Of a stretch of 64,000 nucleotides of DNA, positions 35,706-44,382 are shown in pieces. Source of the stretch: Desulfocapsaceae bacterium (GTDB lineage Bacteria; Desulfobacterota; Desulfobulbia; Desulfobulbales; Desulfocapsaceae); the NCBI GenBank assembly GCA_031292275.1, contig JARLHL010000113.1, positions 1-64,000 on the forward strand, written 5' to 3'. Numbering within the stretch: position 1 is the first letter of the stretch; each line of letters opens with the position of its first letter. The position numbers were made by a program, and so were the translations under genes. Under the pieces are notes generated by a model. That model was not told where the DNA came from. It was given only the letters and a program-made list of their open reading frames with translations, and made no database searches.

Positions 35706-36197
35706 ATGGAAATTTTCGAATTTGCAATCCAGATGGAAAAGGACGGGGAAATCTATTACCGGGAATTGGCGCAGGCCAGTCGGCCTACCGGCCTGCAGAA
35801 GATCTTCACCCTCCTTGCAGACGAGGAAGTCCAGCACCGGAAACTCCTCGAAGACCTGCATCAGCGGACGCCCCCCAAAGAGGGACAGCCTTCCCGAATC
35901 CTGGAGAATGTGAAAAATATTTTCATTACGATGGCAAAACAGCCACCGGGGGCCGACATGAAAGACCAGATAAATGCCTTTAAAAAGGCCCTTCAAATTG
36001 AAGAGATGAGCAGAAATTTTTATCAGCAGAAGGCTGATGAGGCCCGGGATGGACAGGCAAAGGCAATTCTTAATCTGCTGGTCAGGGAGGAAACGGGTCA
36101 TATCCGGATCATGGAAAATATTGTCGAGTTCGTCTCAAGACCGGAGCCGGGAGGCTGGCTTGAAAACGCGGAATGGCATCATCTCGATGAGTATTAG
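35706..36197 (+). CDS. Ferritin-like diiron protein, rubrerythrin family (no rubredoxin domain)
   Basis: A 163-residue four-helix bundle with carboxylate ligands for two irons: EKDGEIYYRE and ADEEVQHR in the first pair of helices, and IEEMSRNFY and REETGHIRIME in the second. Rubrerythrins reduce peroxide in anaerobes. The C-terminal FeS4 rubredoxin domain is missing, so electrons must come from a separate donor, or the protein has another role such as iron handling. The ATG at 35706 follows GAGGAGG, a strong site. A GGCCGG/CCGGCC hairpin at 36245-36270 and repeat copy C follow. Confidence 0.88.
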   Translation: MEIFEFAIQMEKDGEIYYRELAQASRPTGLQKIFTLLADEEVQHRKLLEDLHQRTPPKEGQPSRILENVKNIFITMAKQPPGADMKDQINAFKKALQIEEMSRNFYQQKADEARDGQAKAILNLLVREETGHIRIMENIVEFVSRPEPGGWLENAEWHHLDEY

Positions 36198-36244
36198 GCC
36201 GGCACAAACCGCCGCGTCAGTAGATATCTGAACAAGGAGGTGTG

Positions 36245-36270
36245 GGCCGGCGGCTTCATCAGCACCGGCC
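36245..36270 (+). terminator. Hairpin after the rubrerythrin-like gene
   Basis: GGCCGG at 36245-36250 and CCGGCC at 36265-36270 pair around a 14-base loop. There is no T run, so termination by it is unproven. Confidence 0.3.
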
Positions 36271-36283
36271 TCCGGCCGTCAGA

Positions 36284-36387
36284 TTTATGCGAAAGCTCCC
36301 CAAAAACAGGGGCCTCACCTTGCCGGAGTACTGAGCATTCAAATTTGTAATGGCTGATCAAACTGGTCCAGCCATGCCGGTTTCAGG
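36284..36387 (+). repeat. Dispersed about 100-bp element, copy C
   Basis: Left TTTATGCGAAAGCTCC, centre CCTTGCCGGAGTACTGAGC, right TGGTCCAGCCATGCCGGTTT. The right hairpin here is GGCTG with CAGCC, a compensated version of the stems in other copies. It ends 29 bases before the MFS gene. Confidence 0.85.
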
Positions 36388-36416
36388 AACAAACATTTTT
36401 AATAAAAGGAAGGACA

Positions 36417-37634
36417 GTGAAGGTTGGAACAATCGCTGCGCCGGTTGCCGGCGCAGAAAAAATCGGACTCAAAATATTGGTGGCAATCAGCTTCTCTCAT
36501 TTCTTAAACGATATGCTCCAGTCCCTGATCCCGGCAATCTACCCGCAACTAAAGAGTGTATTTTCACTGAATTATAGTCAGATCGGCATGATCACGCTGA
36601 CCTATCAGATTACCGCATCGCTGCTGCAGCCGGCGGTCGGCCTCTATACGGACCACCACCCCAAGCCCTATTCACTTGCCACCGGGATGGGATGTACCCT
36701 GATAGGCCTGCTTCTCCTTTCCACAGCCCCGACCTATGCCCTGCTGCTGGCGGCAGTGGGTCTGGTTGGACTCGGCTCGTCGATTTTTCACCCGGAATCC
36801 TCACGGGTTGCCCGGATGGCCTCCGCCGGGCAATACGGTCTGGCCCAATCGATCTTCCAGGTCGGCGGCAACGCCGGCACGGCCACGGGTCCGCTGCTGG
36901 CTGCCCTGATCGTCATTCCTCTGGGCCGGCACAGTATCGCCTGGTTTTCTCTGGCGGCACTCCTGGGCATTCTTGTCCTGTGGCAGGTGGGCGGCTGGTA
37001 CAAGCTCAGACAACTGCAGGAAAACCGGCAGAAAATGGCGCCTGCCGCCGACCGGCCGGCAATCAGTTTCGGCAAGGTGGCATGGCCGATACTGATTCTG
37101 CTGGCCCTGATCTTCTCGAAATTTTTCTATCTGGCCAGTCTGAACAGCTATTTCATCTTCTACCTGATCCATAAGTTTCATATATCGGTTTTCTCTGCCC
37201 AGATGCATCTCTTCGTCTTTCTTTTCGGCGCCGCCATCGGCACCATCATGGGCGGTCCGATCGGTGACAGGGTCGGCCGCAAGCGGGTGATATGGGGATC
37301 CATCCTGGGGGTTGCGCCCTTTACGCTGATGCTCCCCTATGTCAATCTGCTGTGGACAGGCCCGCTCACCTTTATCATCGGTCTTATGCTGGCTTCCGCT
37401 TTTCCGGCAATCCTGGTCTACGCCCAGGAACTTCTGCCGGGAAAAATCGGCATGGTGTCGGGGCTGTTCTTCGGACTGGCCTTCGGGATGGCAGGTATTG
37501 GCGCCGCCGTGTTAGGAAAGCTTGCCGATATCCGCGGCATCGATTATGTATATCACCTATGCTCTTTTCTCCCGCTGATCGGTCTGCTGGCCGCCTTCCT
37601 GCCCGATATCAGGCGAATAGCCAGAAAGATGTGA
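36417..37634 (+). CDS. MFS transporter, fosmidomycin-resistance (Fsr) family
   Basis: A 405-residue inner-membrane protein with 12 predicted segments. The opening ISFSHFLNDMLQSLIPAIYP, the block GLGSSIFHPESSRVARMAS and the central GGPIGDRVGRKRVIWGS are characteristic of the Fsr-like group, which exports fosmidomycin and probably other small molecules by proton exchange. The natural substrate is unknown. The start is GTG at 36417 with AAGGAAGG upstream. An amidohydrolase gene follows after 70 bases in the same direction. Confidence 0.9.
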   Translation: MKVGTIAAPVAGAEKIGLKILVAISFSHFLNDMLQSLIPAIYPQLKSVFSLNYSQIGMITLTYQITASLLQPAVGLYTDHHPKPYSLATGMGCTLIGLLLLSTAPTYALLLAAVGLVGLGSSIFHPESSRVARMASAGQYGLAQSIFQVGGNAGTATGPLLAALIVIPLGRHSIAWFSLAALLGILVLWQVGGWYKLRQLQENRQKMAPAADRPAISFGKVAWPILILLALIFSKFFYLASLNSYFIFYLIHKFHISVFSAQMHLFVFLFGAAIGTIMGGPIGDRVGRKRVIWGSILGVAPFTLMLPYVNLLWTGPLTFIIGLMLASAFPAILVYAQELLPGKIGMVSGLFFGLAFGMAGIGAAVLGKLADIRGIDYVYHLCSFLPLIGLLAAFLPDIRRIARKM

Positions 37635-37704
37635 TCTTCAACGGTTCCACAGGGCTATCCCGGAATGGGGCAGGACCGGGCCACAGGTGCACCAGAGGTG
37701 ATCT

Positions 37705-38598
37705 ATGCTGAAACCCAAGATGCCCTCCCTCTTTGACAGGGAGGACCTGAGAGTCCCCTCGGGCCTCCCTGCCGTCATTGACGCCCATGTCCATATTTTC
37801 CCTTTCGGCATCTTTACAGCAGTGTGGAAATGGTTTGATGAAAACGGCTGGCGTATCCGCTACCAGATCCGCTCTGACCAGGTTATTGATTTTCTGCTGG
37901 CCCATGGCGTTGCGCACATTATTGCCCTCCAATATGCCCACAAGGCCGGTATCGCGCGGATGCTCAACTCCTATATGGTTGACAAATGCCGCGCCCATCC
38001 GGGAAGCCTTACCGGGCTTGCCACCGTTTTTCCGGGAGAACCCGAGGCAGAAAAGATCCTGCAGGAGGCCTTCGACGCCGGGCTGGCCGGACTGAAGCTG
38101 CATGCCCATGTACAATGCTTTGACGTGAATTGTGAACAGATGTATGGAATCTATGACTGTTGCCGGATCAATAAAAAACCCATCCTGATGCATATCGGCC
38201 GGGAACCCAAGAGCGCCGCCTACCGCTGCGACCCGCATCAGATGTGCAGCGCCGAAAAATGCGAACAGATCGTCAAGGATTTCCCGGATCTGAAGATCTG
38301 CGTCCCCCATCTGGGGCTTGATGAAGTCTCGGCCTATAAAAAGATGACCGAAACCTACGACAATCTCTGGCTGGACACGGCCATGGCGGTTTCCGGATAT
38401 TTTCCGCTTAAGGAGGCACTTGACCTCAGCTCCTACCGGGCTGACAGGCTGATGTACGGATCAGATTTCCCGAGTATCCCCTATGCCTGGGACCGCGAGT
38501 TGAAGAGAGTACGGTCAGATAATCTCCCGGAAGATTTCCTGGAGAGGTTCTGCTGCAAAAATGCAGTAGAGTTCTTCAACCTTGAGATTCGGCCATGA
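37705..38598 (+). CDS. Amidohydrolase-2 family metal-dependent hydrolase
   Basis: A 297-residue TIM-barrel hydrolase or decarboxylase of the amidohydrolase-related family. The metal ligands H28 and H30 are in DAHVHIFP; KLHAHVQ, LMHIGRE and VPHLG follow in order, and the last Asp is in YGSDFPSIPY. Relatives include ACMS decarboxylase and resorcylate decarboxylase as well as simple amidohydrolases, so chemistry is open. Several extra cysteines (CRINKK, CSAEKC, FCCKN) are unusual for the family. It is probably co-transcribed with the MFS gene. Confidence 0.85.
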   Translation: MLKPKMPSLFDREDLRVPSGLPAVIDAHVHIFPFGIFTAVWKWFDENGWRIRYQIRSDQVIDFLLAHGVAHIIALQYAHKAGIARMLNSYMVDKCRAHPGSLTGLATVFPGEPEAEKILQEAFDAGLAGLKLHAHVQCFDVNCEQMYGIYDCCRINKKPILMHIGREPKSAAYRCDPHQMCSAEKCEQIVKDFPDLKICVPHLGLDEVSAYKKMTETYDNLWLDTAMAVSGYFPLKEALDLSSYRADRLMYGSDFPSIPYAWDRELKRVRSDNLPEDFLERFCCKNAVEFFNLEIRP

Positions 38599-38659
38599 CA
38601 GGGCGCAACAAAAAAATGGAGAAGGGAAAGACTGATGCAGGAAAATGCCTCTGTCCCCA

Positions 38660-38696
38660 ATCGCTATGGCCGGGAAAAGGTCACAGCCATAGCGAT
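38660..38696. terminator. Perfect 11-bp hairpin between convergent genes
   Basis: ATCGCTATGGC and GCCATAGCGAT pair perfectly around a 15-base loop, between the convergent amidohydrolase and PEP-CTERM genes. No T tract on either side, but the position suits a bidirectional transcript end. Confidence 0.5.
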
Positions 38697-38720
38697 CGGA
38701 ACATCAGGCAAAGGTGAAGA

Positions 38721-39386
38721 TCATGCCTTTTTTCTGCGAATCACCGCAAGGCCGGCAAGGCCTGCGCCGAAGAGGATCATGGTTGCAGGCTCAGGAACCG
38801 CAGCCCCGCCGACCGCGCCACCGGAGATAAACTCCTGATTGACATTCCCGGCCGGGGTATAAATCCGTACAGAGCTGTAATCAAAGGTAAGAAGAGGATT
38901 TGTTACGGTCTCAAAGGCCAGCCTCATCCATTCGTCCTCAGCACTGACGTTTGCTAAGGATTCCCCTGAGGTAGCCTCGGGAGAAAATACACGCCACATG
39001 GCAAACTGAATCTGCCCGATTACTGATGCCTCCGTGGCCAGATGTAACTGTGTGTTCAACCAGGCGGCCTCCATATACTTCAACAGGCTGCCAACCGGGT
39101 CGGCGGCATCGTAGAACCTTGCCCCTGTCAGATCCAGGGGAGAAATGGTTCCAATGTTGACTTCAAAACCAGTGTTGGGAATGCTCGTTTTTACATTGAT
39201 ATCCAAACAGGTAATACCACCGTCGATCGCATTCCCGTCCAGATTTGCTGTAAGATCCCCGACCATATGTGTCCCGTAAGTTGGTATTGATGAGCCATTA
39301 ACAGGGATAGTTATGGTACCGGCAAAAGCGGATTGAACAGAAAGCCATACGGCCAACAAAAGGGTAGAAAACGTAACTTTAAACAT
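38721..39386 (-). CDS. PEP-CTERM exported protein
   Basis: A 221-residue exported protein. It has a signal peptide (1-22, LSVQSAFA) and a C-terminal sorting tail: VPEPATMILFGAGLAG followed by a short hydrophobic stretch and RRKKA, the PEP-CTERM signal recognised by exosortase EpsH-type enzymes. The middle, about 23-190, is Ser/Thr/Asn-rich, and the block around IGQIQFAMWRVF is typical of PEP-CTERM proteins of unknown role. Exosortase and exopolysaccharide genes are not in the window but should exist elsewhere in the genome. Two lone cysteines are not conserved motifs. Confidence 0.9.
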   Translation of the reverse strand: MFKVTFSTLLLAVWLSVQSAFAGTITIPVNGSSIPTYGTHMVGDLTANLDGNAIDGGITCLDINVKTSIPNTGFEVNIGTISPLDLTGARFYDAADPVGSLLKYMEAAWLNTQLHLATEASVIGQIQFAMWRVFSPEATSGESLANVSAEDEWMRLAFETVTNPLLTFDYSSVRIYTPAGNVNQEFISGGAVGGAAVPEPATMILFGAGLAGLAVIRRKKA

Positions 39387-39964
39387 TGTAAATCTCCGAT
39401 ATTTTGTATTGATCTGTAATTAATTCCTTCAACAACAACTTTGAGATCCCGTTGATCTCTTTTGATAACTATTTATAAATTCAACCTAACAAGTATCTCT
39501 TTTTCAGAATCCTCCTCATTATGTTTATAATTCAAGGCATCCAACTCCATCACCTCACTATCAGAAGTAGTATACAAATTGCATGCCAACAAGTAAAAAA
39601 CCTAACATATCCTAACATATAGAATATTTACACGGCAGGAGCTCCCGAAAATAGCCAGGTAAAGAGTTCAGTAATACGGAATTTTTCCGATAATACGGAT
39701 TCTGAAAGCCGAACACTCGATAAACCGGCAGGGCAAAACCGGGTTGACCGGCCGCAATGAGACATACAGTTTTCTCTCTCCTGTATGGCAAGGCACCAGA
39801 TTTCAAGGAGTTTTTAGAAGGAGATAAGACGCTGAAATTATAGATAGGTTCGTTGACAGGAGCAATACCTTGCCTTACTTTTCTCCACAAGCATCCATCT
39901 CCGGCAAGCAAAACACCCGCAGCAGGGCTGGGAGACTGCGTCAAAGAATTTATAAGGGCAGCAT
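39387..39964. other. AT-rich divergent intergenic region with a short direct repeat
   Basis: About 580 bases without a supported gene. The 39420-39620 part is notably AT-rich. CCTAACATAT occurs twice head-to-tail near 39600-39620. An open frame of 110 codons on the minus strand (39612-39944) has no recognisable content and no ribosome-binding site. Confidence 0.45.
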
Positions 39965-41158
39965 ATGACCGATGTGTCTGATTGTACCGAAACCGGAGTT
40001 TCCCGTCCCCTCGTCCTGCTCATGGCCATAGTGAACGGGGTTGTTATTGCCAACCTCTACTACAGCCAGCCCCTCCTGGCAGAGATTGCCCGCGACCTTC
40101 ATATCAAAGAGTCCCAGGCCGGATTCATAACGGCCCTGACCCAGACCGGCTATGGCTTTGGGCTTTTCCTCCTTACTCCTCTGGGAGATAAAACCGAGAG
40201 AAGACGCCTCATTGTCATCCTTACTCTTTTAGCATCAGGAGCGCTGGCCATAACCGGGTCAGTGCATTCCGCCACTGTCCTTCTGTCCATGAATTTCCTG
40301 ATCGGTCTGTTGTCGGTGGTGCCCCAGATCATCGTACCCTTTATCGCCACTCTTTCCGGACCTGCGGAAAGAGGACGGAATGTCGGGACAGTGATGAGCG
40401 GGCTGCTTATGGGCATACTGCTGGCCAGGACTGTGAGCGGCTTTATCGGCGCTCATCTGGGCTGGCGGGCTGTTTATTTCTGCGCGGCCCTGGCTATGAT
40501 CCTGCTGGCCGGTCTCATCCGCCTGCTGATGCCCGCAAGCAGCCCGAAGAACGGCCTCCACTATCTGGAACTGCTCACCTCCCTGCCGGGACTGCTACAG
40601 AAGGTCCCTGTCCTGAAGGAGGCGGCCCTGAGCGGGGCCCTGCTTTTTGCGGCCTTCAGTGTCTTCTGGACCACTCTGGTCTTCCACCTGGAGTCGCTGC
40701 CCTCGCATCTGGGGGCGCAGGCGGCGGGATGTTTTGGCCTGGTAGGCGCCGCCGGAGCCATAGCCGCCAGCGTCAGCGGCCGCCTGGCCGACCGGCTGGG
40801 TGCCCGGCGGATCGTCGCAGCCGGAAGCGCATCCATACTGCTGGCCTGGATTCTGATGGGACTGGGTGGAGCTTCCCTGGTGATTCTCGCCTGCGGTGCA
40901 GCCCTTCTCGATCTGGGAGTCCAGGGGGCCCATGTCGCCAACCAGACTCGAATCCTCGCCCATATGCCCGAGGCCAGGAGCCGGATCAACACCATCTACA
41001 TCGTGTCCTTTTTTGCCGGAGGCGCCTGCGGCTCACTGGCCGGCACCGCCATCTGGACGCGCAGCGGCTGGCCGGGCGTCTGTCTGCTCGGGGGCGCGCT
41101 GATGGGGCTGGCCCTGGTGGCCGGCACGGCCCCCTTCAGGCACAATACCGCCAACTAA
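39965..41158 (+). CDS. MFS transporter, YnfM/multidrug-like
   Basis: A 397-residue inner-membrane transporter with 12 predicted segments. GVVIANLYYSQPLLAEIARD at the N-terminus and LTPLGDKTERRR (the loop 2-3 motif) are typical of a drug/H+ antiporter subgroup of the major facilitator family. The cargo cannot be predicted. The TAA stop at 41156 is contributed by the end of repeat copy D, which begins there. No divergent regulator is adjacent. Confidence 0.9.
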   Translation: MTDVSDCTETGVSRPLVLLMAIVNGVVIANLYYSQPLLAEIARDLHIKESQAGFITALTQTGYGFGLFLLTPLGDKTERRRLIVILTLLASGALAITGSVHSATVLLSMNFLIGLLSVVPQIIVPFIATLSGPAERGRNVGTVMSGLLMGILLARTVSGFIGAHLGWRAVYFCAALAMILLAGLIRLLMPASSPKNGLHYLELLTSLPGLLQKVPVLKEAALSGALLFAAFSVFWTTLVFHLESLPSHLGAQAAGCFGLVGAAGAIAASVSGRLADRLGARRIVAAGSASILLAWILMGLGGASLVILACGAALLDLGVQGAHVANQTRILAHMPEARSRINTIYIVSFFAGGACGSLAGTAIWTRSGWPGVCLLGGALMGLALVAGTAPFRHNTAN

Positions 41159-41257
41159 CCAGCATGGCTGGACCAGACAGGCCGGCCACAGCAAATCACC
41201 AAAGCTCGTCACTTCGACAAGGCAACGCCTCCGCTCTGACGAAACTTTGATATAAAG
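41155..41257 (-). repeat. Dispersed about 100-bp element, copy D (reverse orientation)
   Basis: On the minus strand it reads ATATCAAAGTTTCGTC, then GTTGCCTTGTCGAAGTGACG, TTTGCTGTGGCCGGCC and GGTCCAGCCATGCTGGTTA. Its final TTA is the complement of the stop codon of the preceding MFS gene. The following 190 bases, 41258-41449, hold no recognisable gene. Confidence 0.88.
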
Positions 41258-41449
41258 AAAAAAAGAGACAGCCGCCGATCATCTTCCCTCTTCCTGCCGC
41301 AGCATCCCCGCTGCACCCCTCAAGTCCGGACATCCAGGCATTTTTCAAGGATGCAGCCACATCTACCCAGTAGGCAGACAGCCGCCGGCTTACAACCGAC
41401 TGCAATCTTTCTTTCTTCATTATTTTTCTTCTTCCAATGCAATTTCCCA

Positions 41450-41504
41450 TTGACACCTCATTAATATTTAATATAAGTTAATATTAATCTATATTAAATA
41501 TTAA
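41450..41504 (+). promoter_or_regulatory. Promoter with overlapping 44-bp palindromic operator
   Basis: TTGACA (41450-41455) and TATAAG (41472-41477) are 16 bases apart, a near-consensus promoter. A perfect inverted repeat with 15-base arms, TTAATATTTAATATA (41461-41475) and its complement (41490-41504), covers the -10 and the start site; the 14-base centre itself contains TTAATATTAA. This is the expected layout for autorepression by the XRE-cupin regulator encoded 39 bases downstream. Confidence 0.75.
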
Positions 41505-41543
41505 CAACATATCTCCCTCTCCCTGATCTCCACGTGAGGCACA

Positions 41544-42086
41544 ATGAATATCGGCACACTCTTAAGAAAATACAGAAAGGAACAAAAATTGACCCTGAAG
41601 TCGGTTGCGGAAAAGGCCTCTATCTCGGAAGGCTTCCTCAGTCAGGTGGAAAATGATGTCAATTCGCCCTCCGTCGACACCCTGATCCGGATCTGCAGCG
41701 CTATAGGCGTCAATGCAGGGGACCTCATCTCCCTGGCCAGCAAACAGGAAAAAATAGTCCTGATAAGAAAATCGGAATGGGACGATATCGACCTGTCCCA
41801 CACCGGCTTTGTAACCCGCCGGTTCTTCCCCCCGGACTCCCGGAGCGTCATCGACACCTCCATCCTGGCGGTCGAGGCGAGCAAGTCGATCCCGGCGCGA
41901 AAAAACATCAAAAACGGCCAGGAGGTCCTTTGCGTGCTGAAGGGCTCCATCGAGCTGATGCTCAGTGACGAGACCATCGAGCTGCGAGAAGGGGACTCCG
42001 TCCATTTCTGGTCCAATCCCGAACGCCAGAAAATCACCAGCACCAGCACCGCCACCAGCTTTGTCCTATGGGTGGGAACCCTTTAA
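41544..42086 (+). CDS. XRE-cupin transcriptional regulator
   Basis: A 180-residue two-domain regulator: an XRE helix-turn-helix at about 5-60 (LTLKSVAEKASISEGFLSQV) and a C-terminal cupin barrel at about 105-178 (NGQEVLCVLKGSIELMLS, LREGDSVHFWS). Proteins of this build bind a small ligand in the cupin and control adjacent catabolic genes, for example PuuR-like regulators. The ATG at 41544 follows GTGAGG. The gene lies between a strong palindromic promoter-operator and, 47 bases on, the thiolase operon, so it very likely controls itself and that operon; the inducer is unknown. Confidence 0.9.
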   Translation: MNIGTLLRKYRKEQKLTLKSVAEKASISEGFLSQVENDVNSPSVDTLIRICSAIGVNAGDLISLASKQEKIVLIRKSEWDDIDLSHTGFVTRRFFPPDSRSVIDTSILAVEASKSIPARKNIKNGQEVLCVLKGSIELMLSDETIELREGDSVHFWSNPERQKITSTSTATSFVLWVGTL

Positions 42087-42133
42087 GCAGACTGTAAAGA
42101 CATCTCAACCACAACCAATGAGGAGACCGGTGT

Positions 42134-43570
42134 ATGATCACATTCAGTAAGCAGCAATTAAAAATCCCCAGACTCCAGAGACCCGTCTATCTGGTGACGG
42201 CAGGCCAGTCCAAATTTGACCGCGCCTTCCCCGACAAACGCACCGAAGAGCTCTGCATCGACGCCTTCGTCATGGCGGCCTCCCTGCTCGATATTTCGCC
42301 TGCCGATCTCAAGCGTTCGATCCACACCTGCTATTACGGCCACTTCGCCGATCATTTCGGAGATCAACTGCTGGGGGAATCTGTCATCCATGACCGGCTG
42401 GGCCTGGATCCCCTGGGAAACGTCGGGGTCAAGACCGGAGGGGCGACAGGCGGATCGACCATATGGGAAGGGGTAAAGGCCGTGGCCTCCGGCTACTCGG
42501 ACTGCGTCCTGGTCATGGGCTGGGAGAGGATGGACGAGGTCCCTACCGACGAGGGCAATTTCCTCATCTCCTGCGCCGCCGACAAGGACTGGGAGTCGCC
42601 GCTGGGCCACATCTATACCGGCTACTATGCCGTCATGGCCCAACGCTATTGGCAGATCTTCGGCAGATCGGAGGATTCTTTCCGCAAGACCCTGGCAGCG
42701 ATCGCCGTCAAACACCACGGCTACGCCCGCTTTAACCCCTTCGCCCATTCGCCGATGAAGATCACCGTCGACGATGTGTTGAATTCGCCGGTTGTGGCCT
42801 ATCCCCTGCATGCCCTGGACTGCTGCCTGATGAGCGTCGGCGCCGCCTGCACCATCCTCTGCGACGAGGAAACCGCCTTTAGACTCACCAAAAACTCCAA
42901 GAATAAACCCCTGCGCATCTGGGCCGCCGCCGGCTCACACACCCTGCGCCCCGCCGATCGGCGGCATATGGACATCCCGCTGCTGCCCCACGAGACCGCC
43001 GATCAGTACAAAGATCTAGGCGAGCGTTTTCCAGGCGGCGAACGTTATCCGGGCTTCACCGGTTTTCTGGCTGCCCGGATGGCCGCCTATTACGGGTACG
43101 GCATGGCCGGCATCACCGACCCCATGGAAGATCTCGATGTACTGGAACTCCACGACGCCTTCACCATCAGCGATGTCCAGACCTATGAGGATATCGGCCT
43201 GCGCCCTTACGGCTATGGCCGTGACTATGTGGAGTCGGGTGACTGCTACCATACCAATCCCCACACCGGACAACCCGGCAGGCTGCCGTCGAATCTTTCG
43301 GGAGGACTCATCGGCTGCATGCACGCGGTGGGCGCCACCGGCATCATGCAGACCCTGGAAGTCGCCACCCACATCTGGAACAGATGGGAGGAGATCCACG
43401 GCGACGAAAAGACCTGGAAAGACTTCAACCGCGAAAAGCCCGACGACTGGACCAGCCTCCAGGTCAGGGGCGCCCGGAGAGGCATGGCCATTAGCCATGC
43501 CGGCGTCGGCTCCCATGTCACGGCCACGATCCTGATGGATCCGGATCATCTTATGAAAAAAGATGCCTAA
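42134..43570 (+). CDS. Thiolase-like protein lacking the usual nucleophilic cysteine
   Basis: A 478-residue thiolase-superfamily protein closest in layout to SCP-x-type and DUF35-partnered thiolases. The late motifs are kept: ELHDAFTISDVQTYEDIGL, the basic His in GGLIGCMHAVGATG, and HAGVGSH in place of the classic C-x-G. But the loop that normally holds the nucleophile (ACASGGxA) reads KTGGATGGST at 100-109, placing Gly103 where Cys is expected. It may therefore do a Claisen or retro-aldol step without an acyl-enzyme, or be a structural subunit. The DUF35 protein starts 12 bases downstream, as in the BbsA-BbsB pair of toluene degraders. The start follows GAGGAGA. Confidence 0.82.
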   Translation: MITFSKQQLKIPRLQRPVYLVTAGQSKFDRAFPDKRTEELCIDAFVMAASLLDISPADLKRSIHTCYYGHFADHFGDQLLGESVIHDRLGLDPLGNVGVKTGGATGGSTIWEGVKAVASGYSDCVLVMGWERMDEVPTDEGNFLISCAADKDWESPLGHIYTGYYAVMAQRYWQIFGRSEDSFRKTLAAIAVKHHGYARFNPFAHSPMKITVDDVLNSPVVAYPLHALDCCLMSVGAACTILCDEETAFRLTKNSKNKPLRIWAAAGSHTLRPADRRHMDIPLLPHETADQYKDLGERFPGGERYPGFTGFLAARMAAYYGYGMAGITDPMEDLDVLELHDAFTISDVQTYEDIGLRPYGYGRDYVESGDCYHTNPHTGQPGRLPSNLSGGLIGCMHAVGATGIMQTLEVATHIWNRWEEIHGDEKTWKDFNREKPDDWTSLQVRGARRGMAISHAGVGSHVTATILMDPDHLMKKDA

Positions 43571-43582
43571 AGGAGGGCTATC

Positions 43583-44173
43583 ATGAGCATGCACGGACAG
43601 GTTTTTGTCAAAAACAACCAGTACAAAATGAGAGGCGACTTCCATCACCTGACGCCCAACACCCCGATCCGCGACGCCGATAACGGCTGGAGGCTTTTGG
43701 GTGTAACCAACCCAAGGGATATGACCTACATCCATTCCTATGGCGGCGAGGCGGTCTTCTTCGAATCGCTGAGCCAGAAAAAGCTGCTGGCAACACGCTG
43801 TGACAACAGAAATTGCGAGAGTGAGGGGACTATCCATATCCCCTTCCGGATCCATTGTCCGGACTGCCTTGCCAGAAACACCATCATCGATCTGACGGAT
43901 ATTGCCAAAAAGACCGCCCGCATCCACACCTTCATGGTCTGCGCGCGGTCCGGGGCCTTCAATGTACTGGCAAAACCCATCACCTTCATCAATATCGAGT
44001 TCGACGGTGTGCCGACGATCCTGATGAGCTATCTCAGTCTTGGCGAACCGGCCTTCGGGATGAAGGTAGTGCCGATTTTCAAGACCAGTGAGCCGACCTT
44101 CACCATTCTGGACCTCTCCTGGGTCCCGGAGGGAACAAAAAATAACCAGCTTCCCGAGGGCTTCGCCTTTTAA
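43583..44173 (+). CDS. DUF35 zinc-ribbon/OB-fold protein, thiolase partner
   Basis: A 196-residue protein of the DUF35 type: a zinc ribbon with C-x4-C (CDNRNC) and C-x2-C (HCPDC) at about 74-95, then an OB-fold (VLAKPITFINIEFDGVPTIL). In archaeal and anaerobic systems such proteins bridge thiolase and a second CoA enzyme or hold the CoA thioester. An extended N-terminus of about 70 residues is longer than usual. It is 12 bases behind the thiolase-like gene with AAAGGAGG before the ATG, so a complex of the two products is likely. The gap to the ligase gene is 209 bases with no supported gene. Confidence 0.85.
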   Translation: MSMHGQVFVKNNQYKMRGDFHHLTPNTPIRDADNGWRLLGVTNPRDMTYIHSYGGEAVFFESLSQKKLLATRCDNRNCESEGTIHIPFRIHCPDCLARNTIIDLTDIAKKTARIHTFMVCARSGAFNVLAKPITFINIEFDGVPTILMSYLSLGEPAFGMKVVPIFKTSEPTFTILDLSWVPEGTKNNQLPEGFAF

Positions 44174-44382
44174 TCCGGGCACCGGTCCGCACATCGCATG
44201 TCCAAAAAGGGGAAGGCCCTGGGCCCCTGGCGGGTCACCGATTGGCAGGAAAAGGGATTTTAACGGTGTCTTGCCAGAAACCGAATCTTGAGATCGCAGA
44301 CATTATCACTTCAGGGAATCTTGAACAGGGAGGCTCGCATTCAAGATTACCTTCACTATCTTACATTGAGGGGGAGGTGAAA

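Noticed and set aside
39612-39944. Minus-strand open frame of 110 codons upstream of the MFS gene
   Set aside because: No homology recognisable, no ribosome-binding site, and it lies over the probable promoter region.
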